Shown one piece after another: positions 32,737 through 41,729 of a stretch of DNA of 64,000 nucleotides. The translations under genes and the position numbers were made by a program. The stretch spans positions 124,001 to 188,000 of the forward strand of contig NQMI01000025.1 of the NCBI GenBank assembly GCA_002270565.1. The letters are read 5' to 3'. The stretch is from Stenocarpella maydis. Taxonomy: Eukaryota > Ascomycota > Sordariomycetes > Diaporthales > Diaporthaceae. The notes below the pieces were generated by a model that was given only the letters and a program-made list of their open reading frames with translations, did no database searches and was not told the DNA's origin. Every line of letters begins with the position of its first letter. Position 1 is the first letter of the stretch.

Positions 32737-34059
32737 ATGACCGATCCCAAGAAGGTCTTCTCGCTCGAAGGCAAGGGCCTGAAGCTGACCACGGCCGAGG
32801 ACCTGGAGCCTTACGTCAAGGACCTGCGGGCTTTGGAGGACCTGGAGGAGATCAGACTGCTGGGAAACACTCTTGGAGTTGGCGCTTGCAAACTTCTGGG
32901 AGAAATACTGGCTACCAAGAAGACACTGCAGGTAAGCGACGCTGTGTCGCAACCCCTCGAGGAGCTCGTTTCGGTCATACTGACACGCAGCCAGGTCGCA
33001 AACCTCGCCGACATCTTCACCGGCCGTCTCCTCAGCGAGATCCCTGAGGCCCTCTCCTACCTGCTTACGTCCATCCTCAACCTGCCGAACCTGCACACGA
33101 TAAACCTGAACGACAACGCCTTCGGTCTCAACACTCAAGCACCACTTGTCGCATTCCTTGCGGCGCACGTGCCTCTGCAACACCTCTTCTTGAACAACAA
33201 CGGTCTTGGTCCCCATGCAGGCATTCTTGTTGCCGACGCGCTGAGCGAGCTCCATGGGAAGAAGGAGGCGGCGCGGAAGGAGGGCAAGACGGTACCCGAC
33301 CTGGAGACGGTCATCTGCGGGCGCAACCGCTTGGAGAACGGCAGTATGACAGCATGGGCCAAGGCTTTCAGCCTTCACAACAAGATCAAGGAGGTCAAGA
33401 TGGTGCAGAATGGCATCCGCCAGGAGGGTATCTCGCACCTGCTCAGCAACGGCTTGAACCACGCGTCTGGTTTGGTCACACTGGATCTGCAGGATAATAC
33501 GTTCACGCTAATGGGCGCGAAAGCCCTTGCGAAGGTCACCCCGACATGGGCACAGCTGAAGGAGCTAGGAATTGGAGACTCGCTCCTGGGCGCCAAGGGT
33601 GGTGTTCTCCTCGGTGAGGCTCTGGCTCTAGGCAATAACCCGAATCTGGAGATCGTGCGCCTGCAGTACAATGACATTACCTCCAAGGGCGTGGCAAGCC
33701 TCGCAAAGGCCGCAAAGGAGGCCCTTCCGGCACTCAAGAAGATTGAGCTCAACGGCAACAAGCTCACCGAGGACGATGAGGGCATTATTCTTCTTCAGGA
33801 GCTCCTGGAGGAGCGCAAGGAGAAGCTCGCCGGCGATCTCGTGATTGAAGACGACTGGGGCCTCGATAGCCTGAGCGACCTCGAAGGCGAGGACTCCGAG
33901 GAGGAGGAAGAGGAATCTGAGGAGGAAGATGTTGGGCCAGAGGAGCGGGCCGAGAAGCTGGTCAAGGAGGCCGAAGAGGCTCAAGAGGAACCCGTCATCC
34001 AGCAAAAGGACAAGGAGGTGGACGAACTGGCCAAGAATCTGGAGAAGACTTCGATCTAG
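32737..34059 (+). CDS. rna1: Ran GTPase-activating protein (RanGAP/Rna1)
   Basis: Proposed exons are 32737-32931 and 32995-34059 (419 aa). The 63-bp intron (GTAAGC donor, CTGAC branch) is a multiple of three with no stop. Splicing restores the conserved join LQ-VANLADIFTGRL. RanGAP stimulates GTP hydrolysis by Ran on the cytosolic side of the nuclear pore, which gives direction to nuclear transport. The protein is a string of leucine-rich repeats (LHTINLNDNAFG, LQHLFLNNNGLG, LVTLDLQDNTFT, LEIVRLQYNDIT, LKKIELNGNKLT). The catalytic Arg is R76 in IFTGRLLSEIP. An acidic tail (LEGEDSEEEEEESEEED) follows, as in yeast and fission yeast. The start at MTDPKK is chosen over an upstream frame that lacks homology-like character. 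Confidence 0.95.
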   Translation: MTDPKKVFSLEGKGLKLTTAEDLEPYVKDLRALEDLEEIRLLGNTLGVGACKLLGEILATKKTLQVSDAVSQPLEELVSVILTRSQVANLADIFTGRLLSEIPEALSYLLTSILNLPNLHTINLNDNAFGLNTQAPLVAFLAAHVPLQHLFLNNNGLGPHAGILVADALSELHGKKEAARKEGKTVPDLETVICGRNRLENGSMTAWAKAFSLHNKIKEVKMVQNGIRQEGISHLLSNGLNHASGLVTLDLQDNTFTLMGAKALAKVTPTWAQLKELGIGDSLLGAKGGVLLGEALALGNNPNLEIVRLQYNDITSKGVASLAKAAKEALPALKKIELNGNKLTEDDEGIILLQELLEERKEKLAGDLVIEDDWGLDSLSDLEGEDSEEEEEESEEEDVGPEERAEKLVKEAEEAQEEPVIQQKDKEVDELAKNLEKTSI

Positions 34060-35247
34060 GGTGGACGTCGTCAATGCGCAGCGCAGCGATCCACAATTTC
34101 ACGGACAAAAGTGTCAGAAGGTCAGGCTAGGAATGATTAGACGATACCCGAATACAACATGACCTCCCGGTTAGGCGAAGGTGCTTTTCACTTTGATCGG
34201 TTTCTTCAGATACGGGTCAGGTTTAGATAGGACAGTGAGTTATACTTCGAGTTATGACGCCTTATTTCTTGGTCTCTCATTGCGATAAAACCTGTGCTGG
34301 TTCCCTGCTAACATGGCAGAGTCATAATGGCAGGCCTCGCTGCTCCCAACTCCCACACTTGTCCAGCAGGCTTCTTTTTCTATGCGGGATATCGCTTATT
34401 CGAGACTACAAAAATGGAGGTACACTGTTAACTTGCAGGTACCATCGAATTCAAGGCAGAAAAAAAAAATCTAGCCATGCCCAAGACCCAACACTCACAC
34501 CAACACCCACTCCCAGAACACTTTACTTGCCGGCATATACCGAGGTTTTAGGGTATTTGGGCTCGTCTATGGATTAGGAATGGGACATCTCCAGGAGACT
34601 TACGCAATGTTATTCTTCAAATTACTAGTGAATGAGAATCTAGACTTGAGTGAACTCGCTCTGCCTGCCCTAGCTGGAACGGTGCTCATGTGCTCAGCAT
34701 AGTTAGAAATCAAAGCTAGAAGCATCTGTGTTGTCCTATTCATGCTTACAACCGATTAGGCTCTTCCTGTCTGGAATTCGGAAGTAGGCTATTGTCAGTC
34801 GACCTACGTCGCCATCATATTTTCGAGCCCATTTCGAGCCTGGGTTGACTTGTCCAGCCACTCTCTGCATATATTTTCAGTAGCAGTTTCGTAGTATCCA
34901 CTGCGTTGTGCCTCTTTCAATATTCAAGGTGGTTGAAAGGGGAGGTTAGAAGCTGCTGGAGAGGCTAGGGGGCAGAAGATGTCTCACAGCTGATTATGCC
35001 TGCGCACGTGGGCTCGTACCGCCCCAGCATTCCTGCGCACTGCCCAGCGAGGCCAGCGATACGCAGTAGCATTCCTTTACAGGGCTAGACGTGAGGCTGA
35101 GTAGTATCAAGGGCTGATATCGAGGGCTGGTGTCGAGGGGATCAGGATGATATCTATGAGCAGTTGTGGACGGCAGTGGGAGGTGATGATGGAGTGGCAT
35201 AATCAATTTTCTCTCTTTTTTTCGCATAGCCAGAACAACTTGAAGCA
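34060..35247. other. Intergenic region upstream of the chitinase gene, 1.2 kb
   Basis: Contains the rna1 3' UTR and the chitinase promoter. It is less GC-rich than coding DNA. No coding exon, repeat array or RNA gene is recognised. Confidence 0.55.
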
Positions 35248-37047
35248 ATGCATTCAGTCACTTCATTCGCGCCTATGTTATCATTATGGACTGTCGCGTT
35301 GGTGGGAGCTGTCCCGCAACACCAGAGGGACACGTCTATCTGCATTGATCAACAAACAATTACGGTACCAGCACCATCAGTTGCTAATACAACGCCACTG
35401 CCAGATGCAAATGACCAGAAGACAACCGTTGCATTCGGTGACAGAGCACCCATAGTAGTGACGGTCACGACAACCGTCGTCGTCACCCAGACGGTTGAGA
35501 GTGCCCCGGGGCAATCCCCAGGCACTGGCACCACCGAGACGGTGACAATATTCACCACAGAAACGAACGCTGTCACTGTCCAAGCAACACCAGAGACCGA
35601 GATCTCGGGCCTCACGATGGAACCACAACAATCATCCCCTCCTGTACCAGCAACGTCTTTGCCTCCCACTGTTCCACAATTGCCATTCGGCAACTCCTCA
35701 CTGTCCCCGTACAGTTCCTCGTCCGGCTTTTCACTCGTCCCAGTAGTACCAAAACCATCTTCCACTGCTGCTGTTGCATCTCCCTCGGAATCTGCATTGC
35801 CGGTGTCCTCGGGTTACGAAAATTCTTTATACTTCACCAACTGGTCAGTATCTATACACCCATGTTTTGACAACAAGACGCCCAAACTGAACCCAAACAG
35901 GGGAATATATGGCGCGAACTATCAGCCGCAATCTATCCCCGCCTCCAAGATTACTCGCGTCTACTACGCCTTTGCCTCGTTTGGCAGTGACGGGACGGTC
36001 ACCTCTTCGGATCCGTATGCCGACCTGCAGAAGCACTACCCCACGGACTCATGGGACGACGCCGGAAACAACGCATACGGCTGCGTGAAACAGCTGTTCC
36101 TCCTCAAGAAGCAGAACCGCCAGCTCAAGGTGATACTCTCCATCGGCGGCTGGAACGACTCGCCCAAATTCCCAGCGATGGCGGCCAGCGCCGCGGCCCG
36201 CGAGACCTTCGCGCGGAGCGCCGTCAAGCTCGTCACGGACTGGGGCTTCGACGGCATCGACCTCGACTGGGAGTACCCCGCGAGCGCGGCGCAGGCCTCG
36301 GACTTCGTGGAGCTGCTGGCGGAGCTCCGCGGGCAGCTGGGCGCCTGGACGGGCGCCCACGCGCCGGGGTACCGCCTCCTGCTCACCGTCGCCAGCTCCG
36401 CGGGTCCGGACCACTACAATGCCCTGGATCTGGGGGGGGCAGACCAGCACCTCGACTCGTGGAACCTGATGGCGTACGACTACGCCGGGTCCTGGGACAC
36501 CACCTCGGGGCACCAGGCGAACCTGTTTGCCAACTCGGGCAACCCAGCCGCGACCAAGTACAGCACCGACAGGGCGATCAGGGACTACATCGCCAAGGGC
36601 GTCCCGGCGTCCAAGATACTGCTGGGGCTTCCGGCCTACGGGCGCGCATTCGACGAGACGGAGGGCCTCGGAAAGCCCTTCACCGGGGTCGGGCCGGGCT
36701 CCGCAACACTGCAGACGCCAGGCCTGTGGCTGTACAAGGACCTGCCGCGGCCCGGGGCGACGGAGCTGTATGACGAGGCGGCCGGGGCGAGTTACAGCTA
36801 CGACCCCTCGGCGAAGGAGCTGATCTCGTACGACAGCGTGGGCAGCGCCAGGCAGAAGGCCTCGTATCTGAAGGGCAAGGGGCTGGCGGGCTCTTTCTTC
36901 TGGGAGGCGAGCGGTGACAAGCAGGGGGCGGAGAGTCTGGTTGGGACGTTGGCTGAGGAGCTGGGAACGCTGAATAGTGAGCCGAACTTGTTGAGTTATC
37001 CGACAAGTCAGTATGATAATATCCGCAGCGGACTGCCTGGCCTGTGA
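35248..37047 (+). CDS. Secreted GH18 chitinase with Ser/Thr-rich N-terminal extension
   Basis: Proposed exons are 35248-35843 and 35901-37047 (580 aa). The 57-bp intron (GTCAGT donor) is a multiple of three without a stop; removing it gives the family start YFTNWGIYGANYQPQ. The enzyme hydrolyses beta-1,4 bonds of chitin. A signal peptide (about residues 1-22) is followed by roughly 170 residues rich in Thr/Val/Ser/Pro (for example VTVTTTVVVTQTV), probably O-glycosylated. The TIM-barrel follows, with the substrate motif VILSIGGW and the catalytic DGIDLDWE (acid E323). The barrel ends with GLAGSFFWEASGD. No chitin-binding domain is visible. The N-terminal stalk is unusual, since many fungal chitinases carry linkers at the C-terminus. 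It may act in cell-wall remodelling, mycoparasitism or nutrition. Confidence 0.92.
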   Translation: MHSVTSFAPMLSLWTVALVGAVPQHQRDTSICIDQQTITVPAPSVANTTPLPDANDQKTTVAFGDRAPIVVTVTTTVVVTQTVESAPGQSPGTGTTETVTIFTTETNAVTVQATPETEISGLTMEPQQSSPPVPATSLPPTVPQLPFGNSSLSPYSSSSGFSLVPVVPKPSSTAAVASPSESALPVSSGYENSLYFTNWSVSIHPCFDNKTPKLNPNRGIYGANYQPQSIPASKITRVYYAFASFGSDGTVTSSDPYADLQKHYPTDSWDDAGNNAYGCVKQLFLLKKQNRQLKVILSIGGWNDSPKFPAMAASAAARETFARSAVKLVTDWGFDGIDLDWEYPASAAQASDFVELLAELRGQLGAWTGAHAPGYRLLLTVASSAGPDHYNALDLGGADQHLDSWNLMAYDYAGSWDTTSGHQANLFANSGNPAATKYSTDRAIRDYIAKGVPASKILLGLPAYGRAFDETEGLGKPFTGVGPGSATLQTPGLWLYKDLPRPGATELYDEAAGASYSYDPSAKELISYDSVGSARQKASYLKGKGLAGSFFWEASGDKQGAESLVGTLAEELGTLNSEPNLLSYPTSQYDNIRSGLPGL

Positions 37048-37459
37048 GTGGTTGTGCTCTCGAGACTCCCAGCAGCGTTGGCTTCGGACGTCTGGAGTTT
37101 TGCATTCTTGGATGAGCGTAGCCTTTTTTTTTTTTTTTTTTTTTTTATTATTATTATTTCTTCCCTTCTCTTCCCCTTTTTTGGGAACGATGTTTGAATT
37201 TGTGGTTCTCGGTTCCAAAGCATAGATAGCAATAGAGCGCATCATCTGTCAAAGATGCAATGGAGTAGCACACCGTGAGTGCCACGGAAGCTCTTCTTGT
37301 AGCTCCACGCCTCGGCGATACGATGTTCTCGTCATCGCCACCATTACCCAGCACATACTGGTCTCGCGTCGATTGTCTTTGGCTGCGAGATTTGAGACCA
37401 CCAGTGGCTTGTCACCAAAGATGGGTTATGAGTAGCCGGCGATGCGGTTCCGAGTGTCT
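37048..37459. other. Intergenic region between convergent genes
   Basis: About 410 bp with the 3' UTRs of the chitinase and DUF202 genes. It includes a 23-nt poly-T tract followed by ATT repeats. Confidence 0.6.
37124..37146. repeat. 23-nt poly-T tract
   Basis: Uninterrupted run of T followed by ATTATTATTATT, in the 3' region of the chitinase gene. Confidence 0.85.
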
Positions 37460-37948
37460 TTACGAAGAATCCTTCATGTCTGCCCGTTCACGCTGCTCCC
37501 TCCATCGCCTCGACATCGAGCTCCCATAGACACCACCAGCCAGTCCCGCCACAGAGGCAGCAAGGAACGCAGGGCCGTGATACGCGGGCTTGAAGAGACC
37601 CTTCTCCAGAAGCTTCAGGGTTGAAAAGTACCGCGAGGTCCCGTAGACGATCGACCCGGAGCCAAGCGCCATCAGGGCGCCGACGATGACTTGCGACTGC
37701 TCCTCCTGCGGCTCATGGTCGGCGTCGACAGTTCCCCCCTTTGCATCCCCGTCACGCGGTGGCCGGAGGGGGTTCAGAAGCTCGTTGAGATTGAGCTGGG
37801 AGAATCGCTCGATGGCGATTCCAAGGGCCACGAAGCCAAGGCCCGTCCTGATCCACGCCAGGAACGTGCGCTCGCTGGCCAGGTGGTCGCGCGCCGTAGA
37901 GCCGGTGTTCTGGTAGATTGGGGTCTTCCAGGGGAAGCGAGACAGCAT
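37460..37948 (-). CDS. DUF202 membrane protein
   Basis: Single exon, 162 aa from the Met at 37948. Upstream in-frame Met codons exist (first at 38059) but add a low-complexity leader, so the start MLSRFPWKTPIYQNTGS is preferred. The core TARDHLASERTFLAWIRTG followed by LGFVALGIAIERF is the DUF202 signature (RxxLAxERTFLAWIRT). Three hydrophobic segments fit the family: the one after the signature, VIVGALMALGSGSIVYG, and FLAASVAGLAGGVYGSSM near the C-terminus. An acidic, charged loop (RDGDAKGGTVDADHEPQEE) separates the first two. DUF202 proteins are small membrane proteins, related to the membrane part of vacuolar transporter chaperones. No specific function can be assigned here. Confidence 0.85.
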   Translation of the reverse strand: MLSRFPWKTPIYQNTGSTARDHLASERTFLAWIRTGLGFVALGIAIERFSQLNLNELLNPLRPPRDGDAKGGTVDADHEPQEEQSQVIVGALMALGSGSIVYGTSRYFSTLKLLEKGLFKPAYHGPAFLAASVAGLAGGVYGSSMSRRWREQRERADMKDSS

Positions 37949-38353
37949 AGTGACAGCTGGGTGGGCGAGGCCACACCGTGTTGGCCGGCTGAAAGCCTGA
38001 AGTTGCTCTGTGGCTGGACGTGGCTTTGTGTGGCGGGAAAGACGTGGGTCGTGTCCCAAGACTACATCTGTCGAGGAATTGATCGATCAGACAACTTCAA
38101 AAACTGACAGGCGAGGCCAATACAAATAGTCTGTGATGTTAACGCCCCGATAGACCAACCCCTGTCATCTTTCACCCACACCCTCTCTCCACACGGCGAT
38201 CTTTGCACGCCAGCCACCCGAGTGGACGGCGATCAAGGCTTATCTCGGTCACTTATCTGTACAATTGACTGCCCGACTACTCCCCTCATCACCGACATCA
38301 ATTGAATCCCGCGCACGAGGGTGGGTTCTGCCTCGCAGCATTTCCAGCCCACA
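37949..38353. other. Divergent promoter region, 0.4 kb
   Basis: Compact intergenic region between the divergent DUF202 and M24 peptidase genes, with CT-rich sequence near 38,160-38,200. Nothing else is recognised. Confidence 0.6.
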
Positions 38354-39841
38354 ATGTCGACATTTGCCGTCGACAAGTCAGCCCAGGATGAGCACCGCCC
38401 TCTTCTCCCGTCGACGCCGGGCCCGAGGCCGAGGCGTCAGAAGCGCGCGAGGGCGGCGCTGGGCCGCGTCTGCGAGACCATCGCCTGGGCCTTCTTCCTG
38501 GGCTTTGCCCTCTGTGCCTTCATGGACATGTACTTCCACCGCGGTTCCTGGTCGCCAAAGTCGCACCTGTCCGCCGCCTCGCTGGAGTCGTGCGCCTGGT
38601 CCCATCTGAGCTCACATGTCGGCCTCCTGGACGTTCCTCGCATCGGCCGTGACGAGTTCCTCCGGCGGCAGTCCACGCTGGCCGCCGAGCTGAGGGCCGC
38701 CGGAGCCGACGCCTTCATCGCGGAGCCGTCGGCGTCCTCGGCCTACTACGCCAACGTGTCCTACGAGTTTGACCTCTCCGAGCGGCCCTTCCTTGTAATC
38801 ATAGACAAGGACGCCCAGTTCTCGTACCTCGTGCCCAAGTTCGAGGCCGGCCGCATCGCCGGGCTGGAGATGGTGTACGGCGATAAGACGGTCATGGAGT
38901 GGGCCGAGGAGGAGTCGCCGTACGAGGTGCTGGCCAGGGCCACCGGCTACTCAAAGGTCGTCCTGGACGAGCACGCGCGCTTCATGATCGCCGCGGGGCT
39001 CCAGGGCGCGGGCGTGGAGGTCGTCCCCATGAGCGAGGCGGTGCAGTCGCTGCGGTCGGTCAAGACGGATGCCGAGATCCAGATCCTCAAGGGCATCAAC
39101 GCCTTCACCCTGGAGCTGATCCGCTCGCTTCAGAAGTGCATCACGGTCGGCGTGACGCAGGAGACGGTCGTGGCCTCTGCCCAGGCCCTGTTCACGCGCG
39201 CCGGTGTCGGCAGGGGGTTCTGGTCCATTGTGCTCTTTGGCGACCAGGCGGCCTACCCTCACGGGGGCAAGCACGGCAAGACGCTCGAGGAGGGCGAGTT
39301 TGTGTTGGTTGACATTGGGTCAAAGCTGCACGACTACGGCAGCGACGTGACGCGGACGATCCTGCCCTCGGGCGGCCAGGTCAGTGAGGAGCTGAAGGGA
39401 GTCTGGAAGACTGTCTACGAGGCCCAGTCTGCCGGTTTCAACCTCATGCATCCCAACGAGACGTGTTCTGAGGTTGATTCTGCCTCGCGCAAGCCTATCT
39501 CCCAGGCTGGCTATGCAGAGTTCTATACGCATCGTCTCGGCCACGGGTTGGGCCTGGAGATGCATGAACATCCCTACCTGAACGGGGCAAACCGCGAGAA
39601 GCTGAAGATCGGGCAGGTGGTCACGAACGAGCCGGTAAGTTCTCTGAGTATTGCCATGCCAAGTCTTGTCCCGAAGATTACCGCTCACATGGCCCAGGGC
39701 ATTTATGTCACAAGCGAACAGGCTTACAAGGTCGGAAGAGAGGTCGGTTTTGGAGTCAGGCTCGAGGATCCGATCCTGGTGACCAACAAGGGCGGTGTTC
39801 CATTGACTGGCAGCAGAGCGAAGTCCCCATATGAGCCTTGA
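38354..39841 (+). CDS. Membrane-anchored M24 metallopeptidase (Xaa-Pro aminopeptidase-like)
   Basis: Proposed exons are 38354-39634 and 39698-39841 (474 aa). The 63-bp intron (GTAAGT donor) has no stop and is a multiple of three; removing it joins NEP to GIYV, the conserved ligand motif. A cytosolic basic N-terminus is followed by one hydrophobic helix (AWAFFLGFALCAFMDMYF), so the enzyme is probably a type II membrane protein with its catalytic part outside the cytosol. A creatinase-like N-domain precedes the pita-bread domain. All five metal ligands are present: D320 (VDIG), D331 (SDVTRT), H397 (RLGHGLG), E426 (TNEPG) and E450 (VRLEDP). Such enzymes cleave N-terminal residues before proline or Xaa-Pro dipeptides. 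Exact substrate preference cannot be read from the sequence. Confidence 0.9.
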   Translation: MSTFAVDKSAQDEHRPLLPSTPGPRPRRQKRARAALGRVCETIAWAFFLGFALCAFMDMYFHRGSWSPKSHLSAASLESCAWSHLSSHVGLLDVPRIGRDEFLRRQSTLAAELRAAGADAFIAEPSASSAYYANVSYEFDLSERPFLVIIDKDAQFSYLVPKFEAGRIAGLEMVYGDKTVMEWAEEESPYEVLARATGYSKVVLDEHARFMIAAGLQGAGVEVVPMSEAVQSLRSVKTDAEIQILKGINAFTLELIRSLQKCITVGVTQETVVASAQALFTRAGVGRGFWSIVLFGDQAAYPHGGKHGKTLEEGEFVLVDIGSKLHDYGSDVTRTILPSGGQVSEELKGVWKTVYEAQSAGFNLMHPNETCSEVDSASRKPISQAGYAEFYTHRLGHGLGLEMHEHPYLNGANREKLKIGQVVTNEPVSSLSIAMPSLVPKITAHMAQGIYVTSEQAYKVGREVGFGVRLEDPILVTNKGGVPLTGSRAKSPYEP

Positions 39842-40127
39842 GCAAGTGCCTGTCTGAAAAGACGAACTGATGTGTCCTGGTAAATGGGATGAGCGAATAC
39901 CTATCTATGAGACACTGGCCGGAACCCAATGTTCATAGTGCATGGGAGGACAGCAGCAAGACTGCCAACTTTCCCCATAGAAAGGTGGGTATGTATTGAT
40001 TGGTATATATAACTAAGAGAAAATTACCGAGGTGATGCCCGTCTTCCCCAGCTATCCACACCGCGCCCGAGCAGGGCTAGCTCCCCAATGCCACACTCGC
40101 CGCTGCCACACCTGATGGCCCACCTCC

Positions 40128-41729
40128 TCAGCCCATCAGGTATCCCAGCAAGCCCACGACACCACTCAGCACAATCACAACACCCGCCGTAGCCGAGCCC
40201 CTCGAGGCCGGCGCGCCACCGACCTGCACAGTGCCGCTTCCGGCGGTGGTGGTGGCGTTGCTCCCAGTAGTGGCAGCAACAGCACTCGCGACGACCGGCG
40301 CCGTCATGGTGGCCACCACGTTGCTGCCGTTCGACCCCTGGACCGTGAGCGTCATGGTCATCATGGTCTGCGGCACGAGCGCCATCAGGCTCGCGTCGGA
40401 GGAGATGGAACCCGGGAGCGGCTCCAGCTTCGCGGCCTGCGGGACCGGCTCGCCGGGGACGATCTCAGGTGGGGGCGTGGCCGTGACCATCGGCGCCGCG
40501 GCACCGGAGTCGGGCATGCCCGCGGCTCCAGAGTCGGGCATGCCCTTGCCACCGGAGTTGGGCATGCCCTTGCCACCGGAATTGGGCATGCCCTTGCCAC
40601 CGGAGTTGGGCATGCCTGCGGCACCGGAGGAGCCGGGCATGCCGGGGATCGTCATGAAGCCGGCGGGCATGGCGCCCTGCGTGCTCGCGGCCGGGGCGGC
40701 CGCTTCGGCCGAGGGCATGGCAGCCGGTTGAGTCCCGTTCTTCGCCAAGGGCCCCGGGGTCGCTGCGGCAGCCGCCCCACCCGCGCCCGCGCTGTTCGCT
40801 GCTTCGGCGATGGACGTCAGCTGGGCCAGGTCGATGGTCGATGTCGCGGATCCAGGGGGCGGGGGGGTGGTGTTGCCGCCCAGAGGCTGGAGGGCCTGGG
40901 TTGCGTTCGCCTGGACTCCACCTGGTAGAGCCTCCAGGCTCGCCGGGGGCGCGGGAGGCTGGCTGCCCAGTGGCTTGAGGCTCTGCGGCGGCAGGCTCGC
41001 GAGGCCTGGCAGAGGCTGTAGCTGGGGTGAGGCTTGTGCTTGGCCGGGGAGAGGTTGTAGGCCCTCCGTGACGTTCTGCTGAGCGCCCTGGTCGTTATTG
41101 TTGTCCCCGTTGTTGTTGTTATCGGCGCCGTTTTGGTTGCCTTGGTTTCCTCCCTTCTGGTTCTGGTTCTGGTTCTGGTCTTGGTCTTGGTTCTGTTGTC
41201 CATTCTTGTTGCCACCCTGCTGGTTCCCTTGGCCCTGGCCCTGGCCCTGCTGGCCCTCTTGGCCCTGCTGGCCTTGTTGGCCCTGCTGGCCCTGCTGGCC
41301 TTGTTGGCCCTGCTGGTCCTGCTGGCCCTGCTGGCCCTGCTGGCCCTGCTGGCCCTGCTGGCCCTGCTGGCCTTGTTGGCCTTGCTGGCCCTGCTGGCCT
41401 TGTTGGCCCTGCTGGCCCTGCTGGCCTTGTTGGCCCTGCTGGCCTTGTTGGCCCTGTTGGCCCTGCTGGCCCTGCTGGCCCTGCTGGCCCTGCTGGCCCT
41501 GCTGGCCCTGCTGGCCCTGGTCTTCTTCCTCGTTATCGCTCCCATCATCCGGGTTGTTCCCAGTGGCTCCTTGTGATTGCTGTTGGTTTCCATTACCACC
41601 ACCACCGTTGTTGTTGTTATCGGCGCTGACGTCCTTTGAGTTTGGGCCGCCCTGCCCCTGATCATTGTTCGCCGCCTCCACCACGGCGAACCCCAGCAGG
41701 ATTGTCGCTAGAAATTTTGACACACGCAT
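40128..41729 (-). CDS. Secreted low-complexity protein with Gly-Gln-Gln repeats and likely GPI anchor
   Basis: Single exon, 533 aa. A signal peptide ([19 protein letters not shown]) is followed by an Asn/Gly/Gln-rich segment and a short acidic stretch ([11 protein letters not shown]). Next comes an array of about 30 Gln-Gly-Gln triplets (a 9-bp DNA repeat at about 41230-41520), with occasional Asp or Glu substitutions. Further low-complexity blocks follow: [12 protein letters not shown], Leu-Pro-Gly motifs (LQPLPG, LKPLG, LEALPG) and an eight-residue repeat (GMPNSGGK, about five copies). The C-terminus ([22 protein letters not shown]) is hydrophobic after a small-residue site, as in GPI-anchored fungal wall proteins. 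With Gly every third residue, the array has collagen-like periodicity. No catalytic domain is present. A structural or adhesive surface role is inferred only. Confidence 0.8.
   Translation of the reverse strand: MRVSKFLATILLGFAVVEAANNDQGQGGPNSKDVSADNNNNGGGGNGNQQQSQGATGNNPDDGSDNEEEDQGQQGQQGQQGQQGQQGQQGQQGQQGQQGQQGQQGQQGQQGQQGQQGQQGQQGQQGQQGQQGQQGQQDQQGQQGQQGQQGQQGQQGQEGQQGQGQGQGNQQGGNKNGQQNQDQDQNQNQNQKGGNQGNQNGADNNNNGDNNNDQGAQQNVTEGLQPLPGQAQASPQLQPLPGLASLPPQSLKPLGSQPPAPPASLEALPGGVQANATQALQPLGGNTTPPPPGSATSTIDLAQLTSIAEAANSAGAGGAAAAATPGPLAKNGTQPAAMPSAEAAAPAASTQGAMPAGFMTIPGMPGSSGAAGMPNSGGKGMPNSGGKGMPNSGGKGMPDSGAAGMPDSGAAAPMVTATPPPEIVPGEPVPQAAKLEPLPGSISSDASLMALVPQTMMTMTLTVQGSNGSNVVATMTAPVVASAVAATTGSNATTTAGSGTVQVGGAPASRGSATAGVVIVLSGVVGLLGYLMG
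40505..40641. repeat. 24-bp coding repeat (GMPNSGGK)
   Basis: Tandem 24-bp units, each containing GGCATGCCC and encoding an eight-residue repeat on the minus strand, inside the gene at 40128-41729. The inner three copies are nearly identical at DNA level; the outer ones diverge. Confidence 0.85.
41230..41520. repeat. 9-bp coding minisatellite (Gly-Gln-Gln array)
   Basis: About 30 tandem copies of a 9-bp unit reading CTGCTGGCC or TTGTTGGCC on the plus strand. The unit is a multiple of three, so every frame through it stays open; the antisense Leu-Ala-Leu-Leu and Pro-Cys-Trp frames are artefacts of the repeat. Confidence 0.95.

Noticed and set aside
36049..37245. 398-codon minus-strand frame
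   Set aside because: Antisense shadow of the GH18 chitinase barrel with Arg/Gln/Val-rich composition.
41098..41661. Plus-strand frames encoding Pro-Cys-Trp or Leu-Ala-Leu-Leu arrays
   Set aside because: They are the antisense of the 9-bp Gly-Gln-Gln repeat; a repeat unit of 3n bases keeps all frames open. The minus frame alone has a signal peptide and a sensible C-terminus.
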